Assembly (NCBI RefSeq): GCF_029167105.1 | Contig: NZ_JARFML010000009.1 | Location: 1-64,000 of the forward strand | Direction: 5' to 3' | Length of the DNA stretch: 64,000 bases | DNA from: Bradyrhizobium yuanmingense | GTDB lineage: Bacteria; Pseudomonadota; Alphaproteobacteria; Rhizobiales; Xanthobacteraceae | Shown here: one piece after another, positions 26,328-35,529 of the stretch | How positions within the stretch are numbered: position 1 is the stretch's first letter | Layout of the letters: every line of letters begins with the position of its first letter | Made by a program: the position numbers and the translations under genes | Notes under the pieces: model-generated | Database searches by the model: none | What the model saw: only the letters and a program-made list of their open reading frames with translations | Told to the model about the DNA's origin: nothing

Positions 26328-27698
26328 TTGACCATCACCACCGACCAACTGCGCGCGCGCGCCGCGGGATCTTTTTGGCTGCGGCTGGCGGCGGTGGCCT
26401 TGCCCCTTCTCTTGCCCCTCCTGATGATCGCGCCGGCGGTCTGGAACGGCTATCCGCTGCTGCAATGGGATACCGGCGGCTATCTCGCGCGCTGGTACGA
26501 GGGCTATCTCGTTCCCAGCCGCTCCACAATCTTCGGCCTCTATCTGCATTATGGCGAGGGTTCCGGCTTCTGGATCAACCTCGCGGTCCAGTCGCTGGCG
26601 ACGCTGTGGCTGCTGCAGCTCACGCTCCGCGTGCTGGGATTGATGCAGACCTTCCGCTTCGTCGCGATCAGCCTCTCCCTGATGCTGTCGACCGCGCTGC
26701 CCTGGCTTGCGAGCATGCTGCTCACCGACATCTTTGCCGGGCTCTCGGTGCTGTCGCTGTTCCTGCTGGTAATCGGCGCAAGCCGCACCTCGGCGCTGGA
26801 GAAGACATCTTTGTTCGTCTTCACCGCCTTTGCCGCGGCGACCCACAGCGCCACGCTCGGCGTGCTGCTGGGGCTGTGCGTCGCAGGGTGGATGGTGCGG
26901 CCGTTCGTGGGCGCGCGGCTGCCGCTCGCCGGGTTGACGCAGGCAAGCCTCACCATCGTCGCAGGCGGCGTGATGCTGGTGTCGGCAAATTACGCCCTGT
27001 CCGGCAAGCTGGCCTGGACGCCCGGCGGCTACGGCGTCGCCTTCGGCCGCATGGTGCAGGACGGCATCGTTGCGCAATATCTCAACGACCGTTGTCCGCG
27101 CGAACGTTACAAGCTGTGCCCCTATCGCAACGAGCTGCCGGCGAGCGCCGACGAATTCCTGTGGGGCAAGAGCGTGTTCAACACGCTCGGCCGTTTCGCA
27201 GGCATGAACGAGGAGATGGGCACCATCGTCGTGCAGTCGCTGAAGGACTATCCGGCCTGGCAGGCCGGCGCGGCGCTGCGCGCGATGGGCCAGCAATTGC
27301 TGCATGTGGCGACCGGTGAAGGCACCGACGGCTGGATCCCGCACACCCGCGGCATCATCGAGCGCTACATCCCCGCACAGGCCGCGCCGATGCGCGCGGC
27401 GCGGCAGCAGAACTGGGGCGTCAATTTCGACACCGTGAACTGGCTGCATGTCCCGGTCGCGCTGGCCTCGATGCTGGCGCTGGTCGCGCTGCTAGGCCAT
27501 GCGCTGGCGAACCGCCGGCTGGACGACCTGACGCTGCTGGCAGCAACCGTGACGCTGGCGCTGCTCGGCAACGCCTTCATCTGCGGCGTGATCTCAGGGC
27601 CCCATGATCGCTATGGCGCGCGCATGGTGTGGGTGGCGACGTTCGTGGTGCTGATGGCGCTGGCGCGGCGTTGGGGCGATGATGCCAAAGCGGAATGA
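26328..27698 (+). CDS. Polytopic membrane protein of unknown function
   Basis: The 456-residue protein has nine to eleven predicted membrane segments and a hydrophilic loop of about 130 residues in the middle (FGRMVQDGIVAQYLNDRCPRERYKLCPYRNELP). The N-terminal QWDTGGYLARWYEG region resembles the first periplasmic loop of integral membrane glycosyltransferases, but I cannot assign a family with confidence. Translation appears to start at TTG with GGGGGCAG nearby. It is divergent from cysE. Confidence 0.62.
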   Translation: MTITTDQLRARAAGSFWLRLAAVALPLLLPLLMIAPAVWNGYPLLQWDTGGYLARWYEGYLVPSRSTIFGLYLHYGEGSGFWINLAVQSLATLWLLQLTLRVLGLMQTFRFVAISLSLMLSTALPWLASMLLTDIFAGLSVLSLFLLVIGASRTSALEKTSLFVFTAFAAATHSATLGVLLGLCVAGWMVRPFVGARLPLAGLTQASLTIVAGGVMLVSANYALSGKLAWTPGGYGVAFGRMVQDGIVAQYLNDRCPRERYKLCPYRNELPASADEFLWGKSVFNTLGRFAGMNEEMGTIVVQSLKDYPAWQAGAALRAMGQQLLHVATGEGTDGWIPHTRGIIERYIPAQAAPMRAARQQNWGVNFDTVNWLHVPVALASMLALVALLGHALANRRLDDLTLLAATVTLALLGNAFICGVISGPHDRYGARMVWVATFVVLMALARRWGDDAKAE

Positions 27699-27821
27699 AC
27701 TTTGGTTAGATCGCGACAACGAGATACGCCCCTCTCCCGCTAGCGCAGGGCTATCGCGTATGACTTTTCGGACGACCTGAGCACGCGCCTCGTCTTTCGA
27801 GGTGACCGCAATGTCGTAATT

Positions 27822-28235
27822 TCACATCGCCTTGGCGAGCGCGAACAGCCGGAAATCTTCGAGCGCCGCGTGCCGATGCGGGGCGACTTCGCGCCGGTAG
27901 ATCTCGGTGTCGACGATCGAGCGGAAGGTGGCGAAATCGCCGTATTCATTGAGCGCCGCTTCGTCCCAGCGCTCGCCCGGCGCGCCTACGAGGCTCGTCA
28001 GGACCGGGCCGGAAAACATCCGCGCGAGCGGCTTACCTTCCGCCAGACGCCGGAATGCCGGCCTGTAGCGTTCATGAAAGGCTTCGCGGCCCGTGCATGG
28101 CGCGGCGTCGAAGCCATCCTCGTAACGCGCCTGCGCGCGGTAGCGCAGCAGATTGAGCATATAGACCGGCTGGCCGGGTGGAATCGCCCGCTCGGCGGCG
28201 TCGAGGGCTTGGAGAGTGATTTCGATTGGGTTCAT
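27822..28235 (-). CDS. Conserved small protein, DUF1330-like fold suspected
   Basis: The 137-residue protein reads like a dimeric alpha/beta barrel: QPVYMLNLLRYRAQARYEDG, then AFHERYRPAFRRL and the closing helix FRSIVDTEIYRREVAPHRHAALED. That order of strand and helix elements is seen in DUF1330 and related proteins. No catalytic residues can be assigned. GGAAG precedes the ATG. It is divergent from a LysR regulator, which may control it. Confidence 0.6.
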   Translation of the reverse strand: MNPIEITLQALDAAERAIPPGQPVYMLNLLRYRAQARYEDGFDAAPCTGREAFHERYRPAFRRLAEGKPLARMFSGPVLTSLVGAPGERWDEAALNEYGDFATFRSIVDTEIYRREVAPHRHAALEDFRLFALAKAM

Positions 28236-28334
28236 CAGACTTCCCGCGGCTTTAGCGCTTGCAGAATGCGCGCTGCCTCTCCCTAGCTAACGGTTCAGGG
28301 CCGGCGCTTGTAGTGACTGTGCAGCCATGATTAT

Positions 28335-29279
28335 GTGGACTCCATGTCCACAACCACCTTGCCTCCCGACCTCTCGCGCCTCCTCGCCTTCGTCCGCGTC
28401 GTCGAAGCGGGCTCCTTCGCCGAAGCCGCGCGGCGGGCCGGGACGACCACCTCGGCGATGTCCAAGGCGGTCGCTCGCTTCGAAAAGGCCCACGGGCTGC
28501 GGCTGTTGCATCGCTCCACCCATTCGCTGGCGCTGACCGAAGAGGGCGACAGGCTGATGACGGCGGGACGCGCGCTGGCCGAAAGCCTCACCCGTGTCCA
28601 ATCCGCCCTCGGCGAAGTCGCGCGCGACGATGGCGGACGGGTGCGCGTGACCGCCCCCGCCTCCTTCGCGCGCGCCTGCATCCTGCCGCGGCTGCCCGCG
28701 TTCCTGCGGGAACGGCCGGAAATCGAGATCGAGGTCAAATTCCGCAACGAGATTCTCGATCTCGCGGCGGAAGGCGTCGACGTCGCGATCCGCACAGGGC
28801 CCCTCGATCGCGCGCCCGGCCATCAGGCGCGGCGGCTTTGCACCTTCTCCTGGATCGCCTGCGCCTCGCCCGCCTATCTGAAGGCGCGCGGCGCGCCGGC
28901 CACTCCCTTTGAGCTTTCCGCGCACGACCACGTCGGCTTCCGCAATCCCGCGAGCGGTCAGATCCTGACCTGGCGCTTCGCCGACCCGCGCGGCAAAGGA
29001 CCCATTCGCATCACGCCCAAGCCCAAGCACATTTGCGACGACGCGCACGCTGCGCTCGCCTTGATCGCGAATGGGTTCGGGATCGGCTGGGGGCCAGCGT
29101 GGCTCGTTGGCGAAGACCTTCGCGCCGGCCGGCTGGTCGAAGTGCTGGCGCCCTGGCGCGCGCCTGGGGAACCGCTATGGATGCTGCGCACCTCGGACCG
29201 CCGCCCGCCCCTGCGCACGCAGCGCGTCATGTCGTTCCTCAAGACGCTTCCCGCAGGGTTCAGCGACAAGTTGGCGTGA
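28335..29279 (+). CDS. LysR family transcriptional regulator
   Basis: The 314-residue protein has the LysR N-terminal helix-turn-helix (LLAFVRVVEAGSFAEAARRAGTTTSAMSKAVARFEKAHG) and a periplasmic-binding-like effector domain. The domain shows GGRVRVTAPASFAR, in the pattern of the CrgA-type subgroup. Met4 (28344) could be the true start. It is divergent from a small DUF1330-like gene across about 100 bp. Confidence 0.88.
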   Translation: MDSMSTTTLPPDLSRLLAFVRVVEAGSFAEAARRAGTTTSAMSKAVARFEKAHGLRLLHRSTHSLALTEEGDRLMTAGRALAESLTRVQSALGEVARDDGGRVRVTAPASFARACILPRLPAFLRERPEIEIEVKFRNEILDLAAEGVDVAIRTGPLDRAPGHQARRLCTFSWIACASPAYLKARGAPATPFELSAHDHVGFRNPASGQILTWRFADPRGKGPIRITPKPKHICDDAHAALALIANGFGIGWGPAWLVGEDLRAGRLVEVLAPWRAPGEPLWMLRTSDRRPPLRTQRVMSFLKTLPAGFSDKLA

Positions 29280-29345
29280 AGCAGCGGTCGACACCGACAT
29301 TGAGGCGCTGAGAAGCTGAGCTAGAGGTCCTAGGGATTTGCCGAC

Positions 29346-30101
29346 TCAGCCGCGGCGTGAAAGGAAATCGAGCACGCCGGTCTTGTAAACCTTGTCGCCG
29401 ACTGCACGCATGTGGTCGCGATTGGGAATATCGAGTACTTCGGAATTCGGTATGATCGCGCCGAGCGCGCTGGCTGAGCCCGCGACGTCGTCGGTCGAGC
29501 CGACTGCGATCAGCACCGGCACCTCGATGCGCGCGGCCTGCTGTCTCGTCATGAGATCGCGCGTGCCGCGCAGGCACGCGGCGAGCGCGCGGCGGTCGGA
29601 GCGGGTCTGGTCGGCGAACGCGCGAAACGTGCGGCCGACGGGATCGGTGACGTCGTCCAGCGCGGGCGCCTCCAGCGCCTTGGCGACGTTCTCGCCGGGG
29701 CCGGTGCCCTCGATCAGGCCGCCGATGCCGATGCCGCCGAGGATCGCCGAGCGCAGGCGCTGCGGCTCATTGAGCGCCAGCCAGGCCGTCATCCGCCCGC
29801 CCATCGAATAGCCCATGATGTCGGCCTGCGGGATGGCGAGATGATCCATCAGCGCGAGCACGTCGCCGGCCATCACGGGTATGGAATATTGCGCGGGCTC
29901 GTAGAGCTTTGCGCTCTCGCCGTGGCCGCGATTGTCGAGCGCGATGACGCGGCGGCCGTTCTTGCGCAGCTCCGAAACCCAGGTCGGATAGACCCAGTTC
30001 ACGTTCTTGCTGGAGGCAAAGCCGTGCACCAGGATGATCGGATCGCCCTCGCCTTCGTCGAGATAGGCAATTTCAACGGCGCCGTTGTGAAAGCTCGGCA
30101 T
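29346..30101 (-). CDS. Alpha/beta hydrolase
   Basis: The 251-residue enzyme has the oxyanion strand ILVHGFASSKN, the nucleophile elbow GYSMGG, the acid strand VPVLIAVGSTDDVAG and a final histidine in IPNRDHMRAV, completing a Ser-Asp-His triad. Substrate type (ester, lactone or other) is unknown. The start was chosen at MPSFHNG because the fold begins there; the frame extends a further 32 codons upstream without a ribosome site. Confidence 0.85.
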   Translation of the reverse strand: MPSFHNGAVEIAYLDEGEGDPIILVHGFASSKNVNWVYPTWVSELRKNGRRVIALDNRGHGESAKLYEPAQYSIPVMAGDVLALMDHLAIPQADIMGYSMGGRMTAWLALNEPQRLRSAILGGIGIGGLIEGTGPGENVAKALEAPALDDVTDPVGRTFRAFADQTRSDRRALAACLRGTRDLMTRQQAARIEVPVLIAVGSTDDVAGSASALGAIIPNSEVLDIPNRDHMRAVGDKVYKTGVLDFLSRRG

Positions 30102-30218
30102 CAGCAGTTCCGTGAGGTGTTGAGGGGAATGACGCGATCTTAGAGCACGATCCGGCAAAGTGTGCAGCGGTTTTCCGGCAACATCATGCTCAAACAATAG
30201 CCTGAAGCGGATCGCGCC

Positions 30219-31355
30219 TCAGGCCATCGCGGCCGCGTTAGCCAAAGCAGCGTCGGCCGCCATCTGCGCGCGGCGAAGCCGCCGCGCCCGCCTGCGATCG
30301 CACCAGGCCTGGGTCAGGCGCTCGGTCGTCGCCTTGATGGAGGAGAGCAGGCCGAACAGCGTCACGACCGCACCAAACAGCCACATCGCCAGATCGAACG
30401 CGCCGCCGACGAGCAGCAGCGCGCCGCGGCCGAGCAGCTTGATGATCGCGCGCGTCTTGCCGCTTTGCGCTTCCGCAAGCCGCGCGGCGCGCGCAACGTC
30501 CTTCGGGCCTTCGGCGATGCGGAGCGTATCCATCGCCCCGCGCGTGCCGGTCTTTCCGGCGACGCGCGTGACGTCCTTGCCGAGCCGGACCAGCACACCG
30601 GCCTTCTCGGCCCGGAACGCGGCCTTGATCGCGCTCACGGTCTGGCCCGGCCGCAGCACCGAGCCCGATGCCACGGCATGGCGCAGCATCGGCGCATCGA
30701 CGACCTCGCGCGCGGACCGGCCGGCCCATGCGGCGAGCCCCTCGCCGAGCCGTCCGAGCTTGCGCGCATCCTTCACCAGCGTCAGTCCGGCGCGCACCGG
30801 CGCGGCACCGCCGACGGAGACGTAGGTTGCCGCCGTCACCGCAAGGCCGGCGGCCGCAAGGGAGAGCACGAGGCGGTCGGTGTCCTCGCCCATGGCGAGG
30901 TGCTTGCCTTCGCGCACCACGTCCCTGATGTCGCCGAACACGAAGAGATCGCCGGCGACCGTTCCTGAGAGGCTCGCGACGTCGTCCGCGTTGCCGGTGA
31001 CGAGACCGGTGGCGAAGCGCTTGGCGAAATGCGCGGTGGAATTCTCCGCTTTCACGGCATCAGTGACGCGGCTCAAGAGGTCGTCGGGAAGCGCGATGTT
31101 GCGCTCGCGCGCCAGCGTGACGAAACTGTCGGCGAGATCGGCATCGCCGGCCGCGAGCGCGGCCTCGATATTGTCCTGAACCAGACGGTCGTTATGCCGG
31201 AGCAGCGCATCGAGCTTCAGCTCGGAGAGCGCGGCGGGATCATCCTGGGCGGCCAGGATCGCGCCGGCCTCGCGGGCATGCGGCGCCACCTGCGCGAGCA
31301 CGAAGCCGCACACGGCCATTCCCGCCAACGCCGTACTGATTCGCAGCCACTTCAT
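30219..31355 (-). CDS. Membrane protein of unknown function
   Basis: The 378-residue protein has an N-terminal signal or anchor (LRISTALAGMAVCGFVLA) and a central membrane segment (SLAAAGLAVTAATYVSVGG). Near residue 320 there is a hydrophobic pair (GALLLVGGAFDLAMWLFGAVVTLFGLL), followed by a strongly basic tail (CDRRRARRLRRAQ). The region between is soluble and helical. I recognise no named family. It stands alone between a hydrolase and a long intergenic stretch. Confidence 0.6.
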   Translation of the reverse strand: MKWLRISTALAGMAVCGFVLAQVAPHAREAGAILAAQDDPAALSELKLDALLRHNDRLVQDNIEAALAAGDADLADSFVTLARERNIALPDDLLSRVTDAVKAENSTAHFAKRFATGLVTGNADDVASLSGTVAGDLFVFGDIRDVVREGKHLAMGEDTDRLVLSLAAAGLAVTAATYVSVGGAAPVRAGLTLVKDARKLGRLGEGLAAWAGRSAREVVDAPMLRHAVASGSVLRPGQTVSAIKAAFRAEKAGVLVRLGKDVTRVAGKTGTRGAMDTLRIAEGPKDVARAARLAEAQSGKTRAIIKLLGRGALLLVGGAFDLAMWLFGAVVTLFGLLSSIKATTERLTQAWCDRRRARRLRRAQMAADAALANAAAMA

Positions 31356-31664
31356 GTGGAAAAGCCCGGATGCCCTTAAGATCGCTTGCGCGGAACACTA
31401 CGTCTTTCGTCCCGGTTTCACGCAACCACAGAGATAGTATGCCAAAATTGCGACACAACGTCCCCGACGAAAGAAGGGCTTCTCTCAGGCCGCAAGATTG
31501 TGTCGAATTTGCATGAGCAAATGAGCATGGGGCGCTTGCGAAGCATTTCGGTTCCGCTGGACTAGCAATCACCTGTACCCGCCAGTATGGTCCGCAGCGC
31601 CTCAAAGATGCCGCGTCAGTTCGTGATTGTATCTGCCGCCATTGCCACTCCAGGATGAACTTCG
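31356..31664. other. Intergenic region between divergent genes
   Basis: I see no gene, stem-loop with T tract or repeat here. An AT-richer patch near 31435-31460 may hold promoter elements for one of the flanking genes. Confidence 0.4.
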
Positions 31665-31910
31665 ATGTCCGACCATGTCGTCCCGCACTTCCATAACGAT
31701 GCCGGTGTCTCCGTCATCGAGATCGGCTCGCAAGAGTTCATGTGCGTGGGCGCCAATCCTCCGTTCGACCATCCGCACGTCTTCCTCGACCTCGGCAACG
31801 ACAACGAGATCATCTGCCCCTATTGCTCGACGCTGTACCGCTTCGCGGCCGACCTGAAGCCGGGCGAAGCCCGCCCGCCGGAATGCGTGCTGCAGGACAA
31901 GGTGGCCTGA
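31665..31910 (+). CDS. Zinc-finger (CHCC, NDUFS6-like) protein
   Basis: The 81-residue protein has Cys27, His38, Cys51 and Cys54 in the arrangement of the zf-CHCC domain (FDHPHVF, IICPYCSTLYRF), which binds one zinc. In mitochondria the related NDUFS6 is part of complex I. In alphaproteobacteria the free-standing protein often lies next to a UbiH-like flavin monooxygenase, as here (20 bp gap). A role in respiratory-chain assembly is plausible but inferred. Confidence 0.83.
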   Translation: MSDHVVPHFHNDAGVSVIEIGSQEFMCVGANPPFDHPHVFLDLGNDNEIICPYCSTLYRFAADLKPGEARPPECVLQDKVA

Positions 31911-31930
31911 CCGCGTCCATCGGTTAAGGG

Positions 31931-33133
31931 GTGGCGCTCTCCCGAACGATTGTCATCGCCGGTGCCGGCATCGGTGGCCTGACGGCCGCGCTCGCGCTCG
32001 CCGCCCGCGGCTTCCGCATCGTCGTGCTGGAGAAGGCCGAACGCCTCGAGGAGGTCGGCGCCGGCCTGCAGCTCTCGCCCAATGCCAGCCGCGTGCTGGT
32101 CGAGCTCGGCCTCACCGAACGCCTCAAACTGCGCGCCGTCACCCCGGAAGCGCTCTCGATCATGAGCGCGCGCGCCGGCGGCGAGCTGCTGCGCATGCCG
32201 CTCGGCGAAGCCGCCTCGCTGCGCGCCGGAGCGCCCTATTGGGTGGTGCACCGTGCCGACCTGCAAGCGGCCCTCGCCGGCGCCGTCGCCGACCATCCCG
32301 ATATCGACCTGAAGCTGGGCGCGACCTTCGAGGATGTCGCGCCTCACGCCAAGGGCCTGACCGTGGTTCATCGCAGCGGCACGATCCGCCGCAGCGATCT
32401 CGCCAGCGCGCTGATCGGCGCCGACGGCATCTGGTCGACGGTGCGCCAGCATCTGTTCCCCGAGGTGCAGCCGCGCTTTTCCGGCCTGATCGCCTGGCGC
32501 GGCACGCTCGATGCCACGCAATTGCCGAAGGACTATACCGCGCGCCGGGTGCAGCTCTGGATGGGACCGAACGCCCATCTGGTCGCCTATCCCATTGCGG
32601 GCGGGCGCCAGATCAACGTGGTCGCGGTGCTGCCGGGCACCTGGAACCGGCCGGGCTGGAGCACGCCCGGCGATGCCCGCGAGGTGATGGACGCCTTTGC
32701 CGGCCGACGTTGGCCGCCGGCGGCGCGGATGCTGCTCGCCGCGGTCGACAGCTGGCGCAAATGGGCGCTGTTCGGCGTGCCGGACGGCTGTCCCTGGAGC
32801 AAGGGTTCGGTGGCGCTGCTCGGCGATGCCGTGCACGCGATGCTGCCGTTCGCAGCGCAAGGGGCCGGCATGGCAATCGAGGATGCCGCCGTGCTCGCCC
32901 GGCATTTGAGCCTGGAGGCCGCCGAGAGCAGCAAAGCGGTTGCCGCCGCGCTGACGCAATACGGCCGTGCCCGCCAGGGGCGGGTACGGCGGGTGCAGCG
33001 GACCGCGCGGCAGCAGGGCCGCATCTATCATCTCAAGGGGCCGCTCGCGCTCGCACGCGATGTTGCGATCCGCGCGCTCGGCCCGCAGCGCATGCTGGCG
33101 CGACAGGACTGGATCTACGGCTGGCGGCCCTGA
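31931..33133 (+). CDS. FAD-dependent monooxygenase (UbiH / salicylate hydroxylase type)
   Basis: The 400-residue flavoprotein has the N-terminal FAD motif IVIAGAGIGGLTAALALAARG and the second FAD motif GDAVHAMLPFAAQGAGMAIEDA near residue 300. It hydroxylates an aromatic ring using NAD(P)H and oxygen; the substrate could be a ubiquinone precursor or a phenolic acid. It starts at GTG. The close pairing with the zinc-finger gene is conserved in relatives as far as I recall, which favours a housekeeping role over catabolism. Confidence 0.83.
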   Translation: MALSRTIVIAGAGIGGLTAALALAARGFRIVVLEKAERLEEVGAGLQLSPNASRVLVELGLTERLKLRAVTPEALSIMSARAGGELLRMPLGEAASLRAGAPYWVVHRADLQAALAGAVADHPDIDLKLGATFEDVAPHAKGLTVVHRSGTIRRSDLASALIGADGIWSTVRQHLFPEVQPRFSGLIAWRGTLDATQLPKDYTARRVQLWMGPNAHLVAYPIAGGRQINVVAVLPGTWNRPGWSTPGDAREVMDAFAGRRWPPAARMLLAAVDSWRKWALFGVPDGCPWSKGSVALLGDAVHAMLPFAAQGAGMAIEDAAVLARHLSLEAAESSKAVAAALTQYGRARQGRVRRVQRTARQQGRIYHLKGPLALARDVAIRALGPQRMLARQDWIYGWRP

Positions 33134-33158
33134 TGCGACGCGCCGCCGGCGCGGCGCC

Positions 33159-33575
33159 TCAGCGAGCCGCTTTGCCGGATTTCGATGCGGATTTGGCGCT
33201 GGCCGCGGGCGATGCCGGAGGCGCCTCGGGCGGCGTCTCCCGGCATCTGTTGCGGCGCCAGGCGTCCTCGGCCAATTGGGCCTGCCCGCGCACCGCGACA
33301 TAGTCGTTGCGATAAGCGAGCTCGGACACGACGGCGCCGCCCGCCCCCGTCTCGGCCTTGTCCATCAGTCGCTGCAAATCGGCGGTGCGATTGGCCAGGT
33401 TCTTGCGCTCAGCCTCCAGCTGCTTGCAATCGTACAATTCGTACTTGGCGGGATCGGCAAAGGCCGGTGCGATCGTCTCGCTCACGCCGGCACAGCCGGA
33501 CAGCGCGAGGCAAGCCGCAAGCAACGCGAACAGCGCGCCAAATCCGCGCAGCGAAAAGGAAAACGAAGCAGCCAT
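33159..33575 (-). CDS. Putative lipoprotein
   Basis: The 138-residue protein has a lipoprotein signal with lipobox LSGC, putting the lipidated cysteine at residue 28. The mature part includes a helical, possibly coiled-coil stretch (CKQLEAERKNLANRTADLQRLMDKAE) and a low-complexity Pro/Ala/Ser/Lys tail. The twin-residue pattern after the cysteine (AG) suggests the outer membrane. Function unknown. Convergent with the flavin monooxygenase. Confidence 0.77.
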   Translation of the reverse strand: MAASFSFSLRGFGALFALLAACLALSGCAGVSETIAPAFADPAKYELYDCKQLEAERKNLANRTADLQRLMDKAETGAGGAVVSELAYRNDYVAVRGQAQLAEDAWRRNRCRETPPEAPPASPAASAKSASKSGKAAR

Positions 33576-33746
33576 GCCGGATGAATAGCCCCCGTGGATT
33601 GAGAATGCCTAAAGCAGCAACAGATGTCCGGATTGAGGCTTTGCCTTGTGCCCCCGGCTCGCTTAAGGAAGAACCGTCCCTTCGGCGGCGAACGCGCCAA
33701 TTCCAGACGCCGGAACGGACTTAAGTGTTTGATCTCGTTGGATCAA

Positions 33747-33835
33747 GCGGGCATGGCGGAATTGGTAGACGCAAGGGACTTAAAATCCCTCGGTGCGCAA
33801 GCGCTGTGCCGGTTCGACCCCGGCTGCCCGCACCA
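33747..33835 (+). tRNA. tRNA-Leu (anticodon TAA)
   Basis: Acceptor arm GCGGGCA pairs with TGCCCGC, followed by discriminator A and encoded CCA. The D arm carries the usual GGAATTGGTAGACG. The anticodon arm AGGGA/TCCCT encloses CTTAAAA, giving anticodon TAA. A short variable arm and a T arm with GGTTCGACCCC complete the class II leucine tRNA. No integrase or att duplication was seen beside it. Confidence 0.96.
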
Positions 33836-33844
33836 CTCGATGAA

Positions 33845-35146
33845 TTATCCCCGCTCCAGCCGCTCGGGCTCTGCGCGAAAATCCAGCAGCACGATCCAGA
33901 AGCAGATCAGCGCGCTGACGAGGAGGATGAAGGTGCCCTCGATCGGCGCGCCCAGAAGCGAGACCAGTGCCGGGAAGGCGAGGCCGACGCCGAGGATGGC
34001 GGCGAGCGCCAGGGGCGGAAGATCGACGATGAGGATCGCGGCAAGAAGCGCAAGCTCGAAGAAGGCATATTCCTTCAGACGCGGCGAGCTGAGATAGAGC
34101 GCGAACATGGCGAGCACCGTGATGCGCATGGCCGTGCGCGGGTGATCCATCAGCCAGCGATCGAGCTGCGTCAGGAGCGATGCCCCTTCCCGCACCGGTC
34201 CGCTCGCGGCCGCGCGCAGGACGGACAGAGCGAACGGCACGAGCACGAGCGCGAGTGCCGCGAACGCATAGGCCGCCAACATCGCCGGCTTGCCGTCACC
34301 GAAGCCGGCCTGGACCATGAGGTCACGCGCCAACAGCAACAGCGACGGATTGGTCTCCACAAGACCGACGGCATGCTGGCCGGGAATCTGTCCTGCGATC
34401 GCGAGCAGCCAGCTCGCGAACAGATCGGGATACAGCAAGCGCGACAGCGCGAGCGGCAACGCGAAGGCGAACGCGGCCACCGCGATCAAGGCCAGCTTGC
34501 GGTCGCGTGGCAGCGGCAGGAAATAGAGCGCCGCCAGCACCGGGACGAACACCAGCTTGAACGAGGTCACGAGGCCGAGCAGCGCAGCACCGGCGAGGCG
34601 CGAGGAAAAGTTCGAACTCTGTTCGGACGCGAACGGACGAAGCAGGAGCTTCAGCGCGATCGCGGTCAGCACTCCGCTCAACAGCGCAAAATTCCCCGAC
34701 GCCACCATAAATTCGAAACCGACGAACGCGCCGAGCGCGCAGAGCACCTTCAAGCCGGCATCGCGCGCGCTGGCACGCGTCCGGCCAAGGCCGGGCAAAA
34801 GCAGCGCGCAGAGCACGGCGAGGACGAGATAGATGCTTCGGTAATGATCGAGCAGAACGCCGCCCGCGCAGAGCGGACGGAAGACGTCCAGCGTCACCGG
34901 CAGATAGGGATAAGAATAAGTGGTGCCCTTCAGGTTCTTGACGAAGTAGGGATCGAGCCCGTCGGCATGCGCATCGACCGCCGCGCAATTGACCCGGACG
35001 TCCCAGCCATATGGCAGGTCGAGCGCGGCATCGTTGGCGAGATTGCCGAGCGCCAGCAGCGCCGTCAGCGCGACCACGCCGGCAAGCCAGACGTTGCGCC
35101 TGCCAGCCTTGGCCGCAGGCGCCAACCATCGTGCTGCACCGGACAT
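33845..35146 (-). CDS. GT87 family (DUF2029) polyprenyl-linked glycosyltransferase
   Basis: The 433-residue protein has ten or more membrane segments and an N-terminal periplasmic loop with DVRVNCAAVDAHADGLDPY. This matches the GT87 family of C-type integral membrane glycosyltransferases that use a polyprenyl-phosphate sugar donor. The VDAHADGLDPYF stretch holds the aspartate expected at the active site. The acceptor is unknown. The start is placed at MSGAARWL; an in-frame Met 22 codons upstream is possible. Confidence 0.78.
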   Translation of the reverse strand: MSGAARWLAPAAKAGRRNVWLAGVVALTALLALGNLANDAALDLPYGWDVRVNCAAVDAHADGLDPYFVKNLKGTTYSYPYLPVTLDVFRPLCAGGVLLDHYRSIYLVLAVLCALLLPGLGRTRASARDAGLKVLCALGAFVGFEFMVASGNFALLSGVLTAIALKLLLRPFASEQSSNFSSRLAGAALLGLVTSFKLVFVPVLAALYFLPLPRDRKLALIAVAAFAFALPLALSRLLYPDLFASWLLAIAGQIPGQHAVGLVETNPSLLLLARDLMVQAGFGDGKPAMLAAYAFAALALVLVPFALSVLRAAASGPVREGASLLTQLDRWLMDHPRTAMRITVLAMFALYLSSPRLKEYAFFELALLAAILIVDLPPLALAAILGVGLAFPALVSLLGAPIEGTFILLVSALICFWIVLLDFRAEPERLERG

Positions 35147-35529
35147 GTCGGACAAGGGCGATACCCTGTTTGGCCTCTCACGGCGCCGTTGCGGCAGCCG
35201 GTCCAACCACAATGGACAGGACGGGTTGCCGATTCATCTCCCCGCCGTGCCGCGCCCGATCTTATGGTGAATCCCTGGTTGCAGGCCCAGCCCTCCGGCG
35301 ACGCGGCTTCGGAAAACGCTGCGATGTGCGCGGCGATGCGGTCGAGGATGGCCATCAGGCCGGCGACGGGCCCTCACCCGCTTTTGACCGCCCCTGCTCC
35401 GCCTGCCAGCCATCCCGAAACATGGGTTGTGCAACGCAGCATCGGGGCTAGATAACTGGCTTGATTGCAGGGGTAAGCTTCTTGTCCGACGTCAATGCCG
35501 ACGCTTGGGTGTCCTCGGGACACCGCCCA
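35147..35529. other. Intergenic region between divergent GT87 and exporter genes
   Basis: No gene is seen. A possible promoter for the exporter has TTGTGC (35428-35433) and TAGATA (35450-35455) with a 16-base spacer, which would start transcription near 35462. A 7-bp hairpin (GGTGTCC/GGACACC, 35508-35524) lies five bases before the chosen ATG. Confidence 0.4.

Noticed and set aside
33747..33835. tRNA-Leu as an integration site of a genomic island
   Set aside because: No integrase, no direct repeat of the tRNA 3' end and no change in gene character were seen around it.
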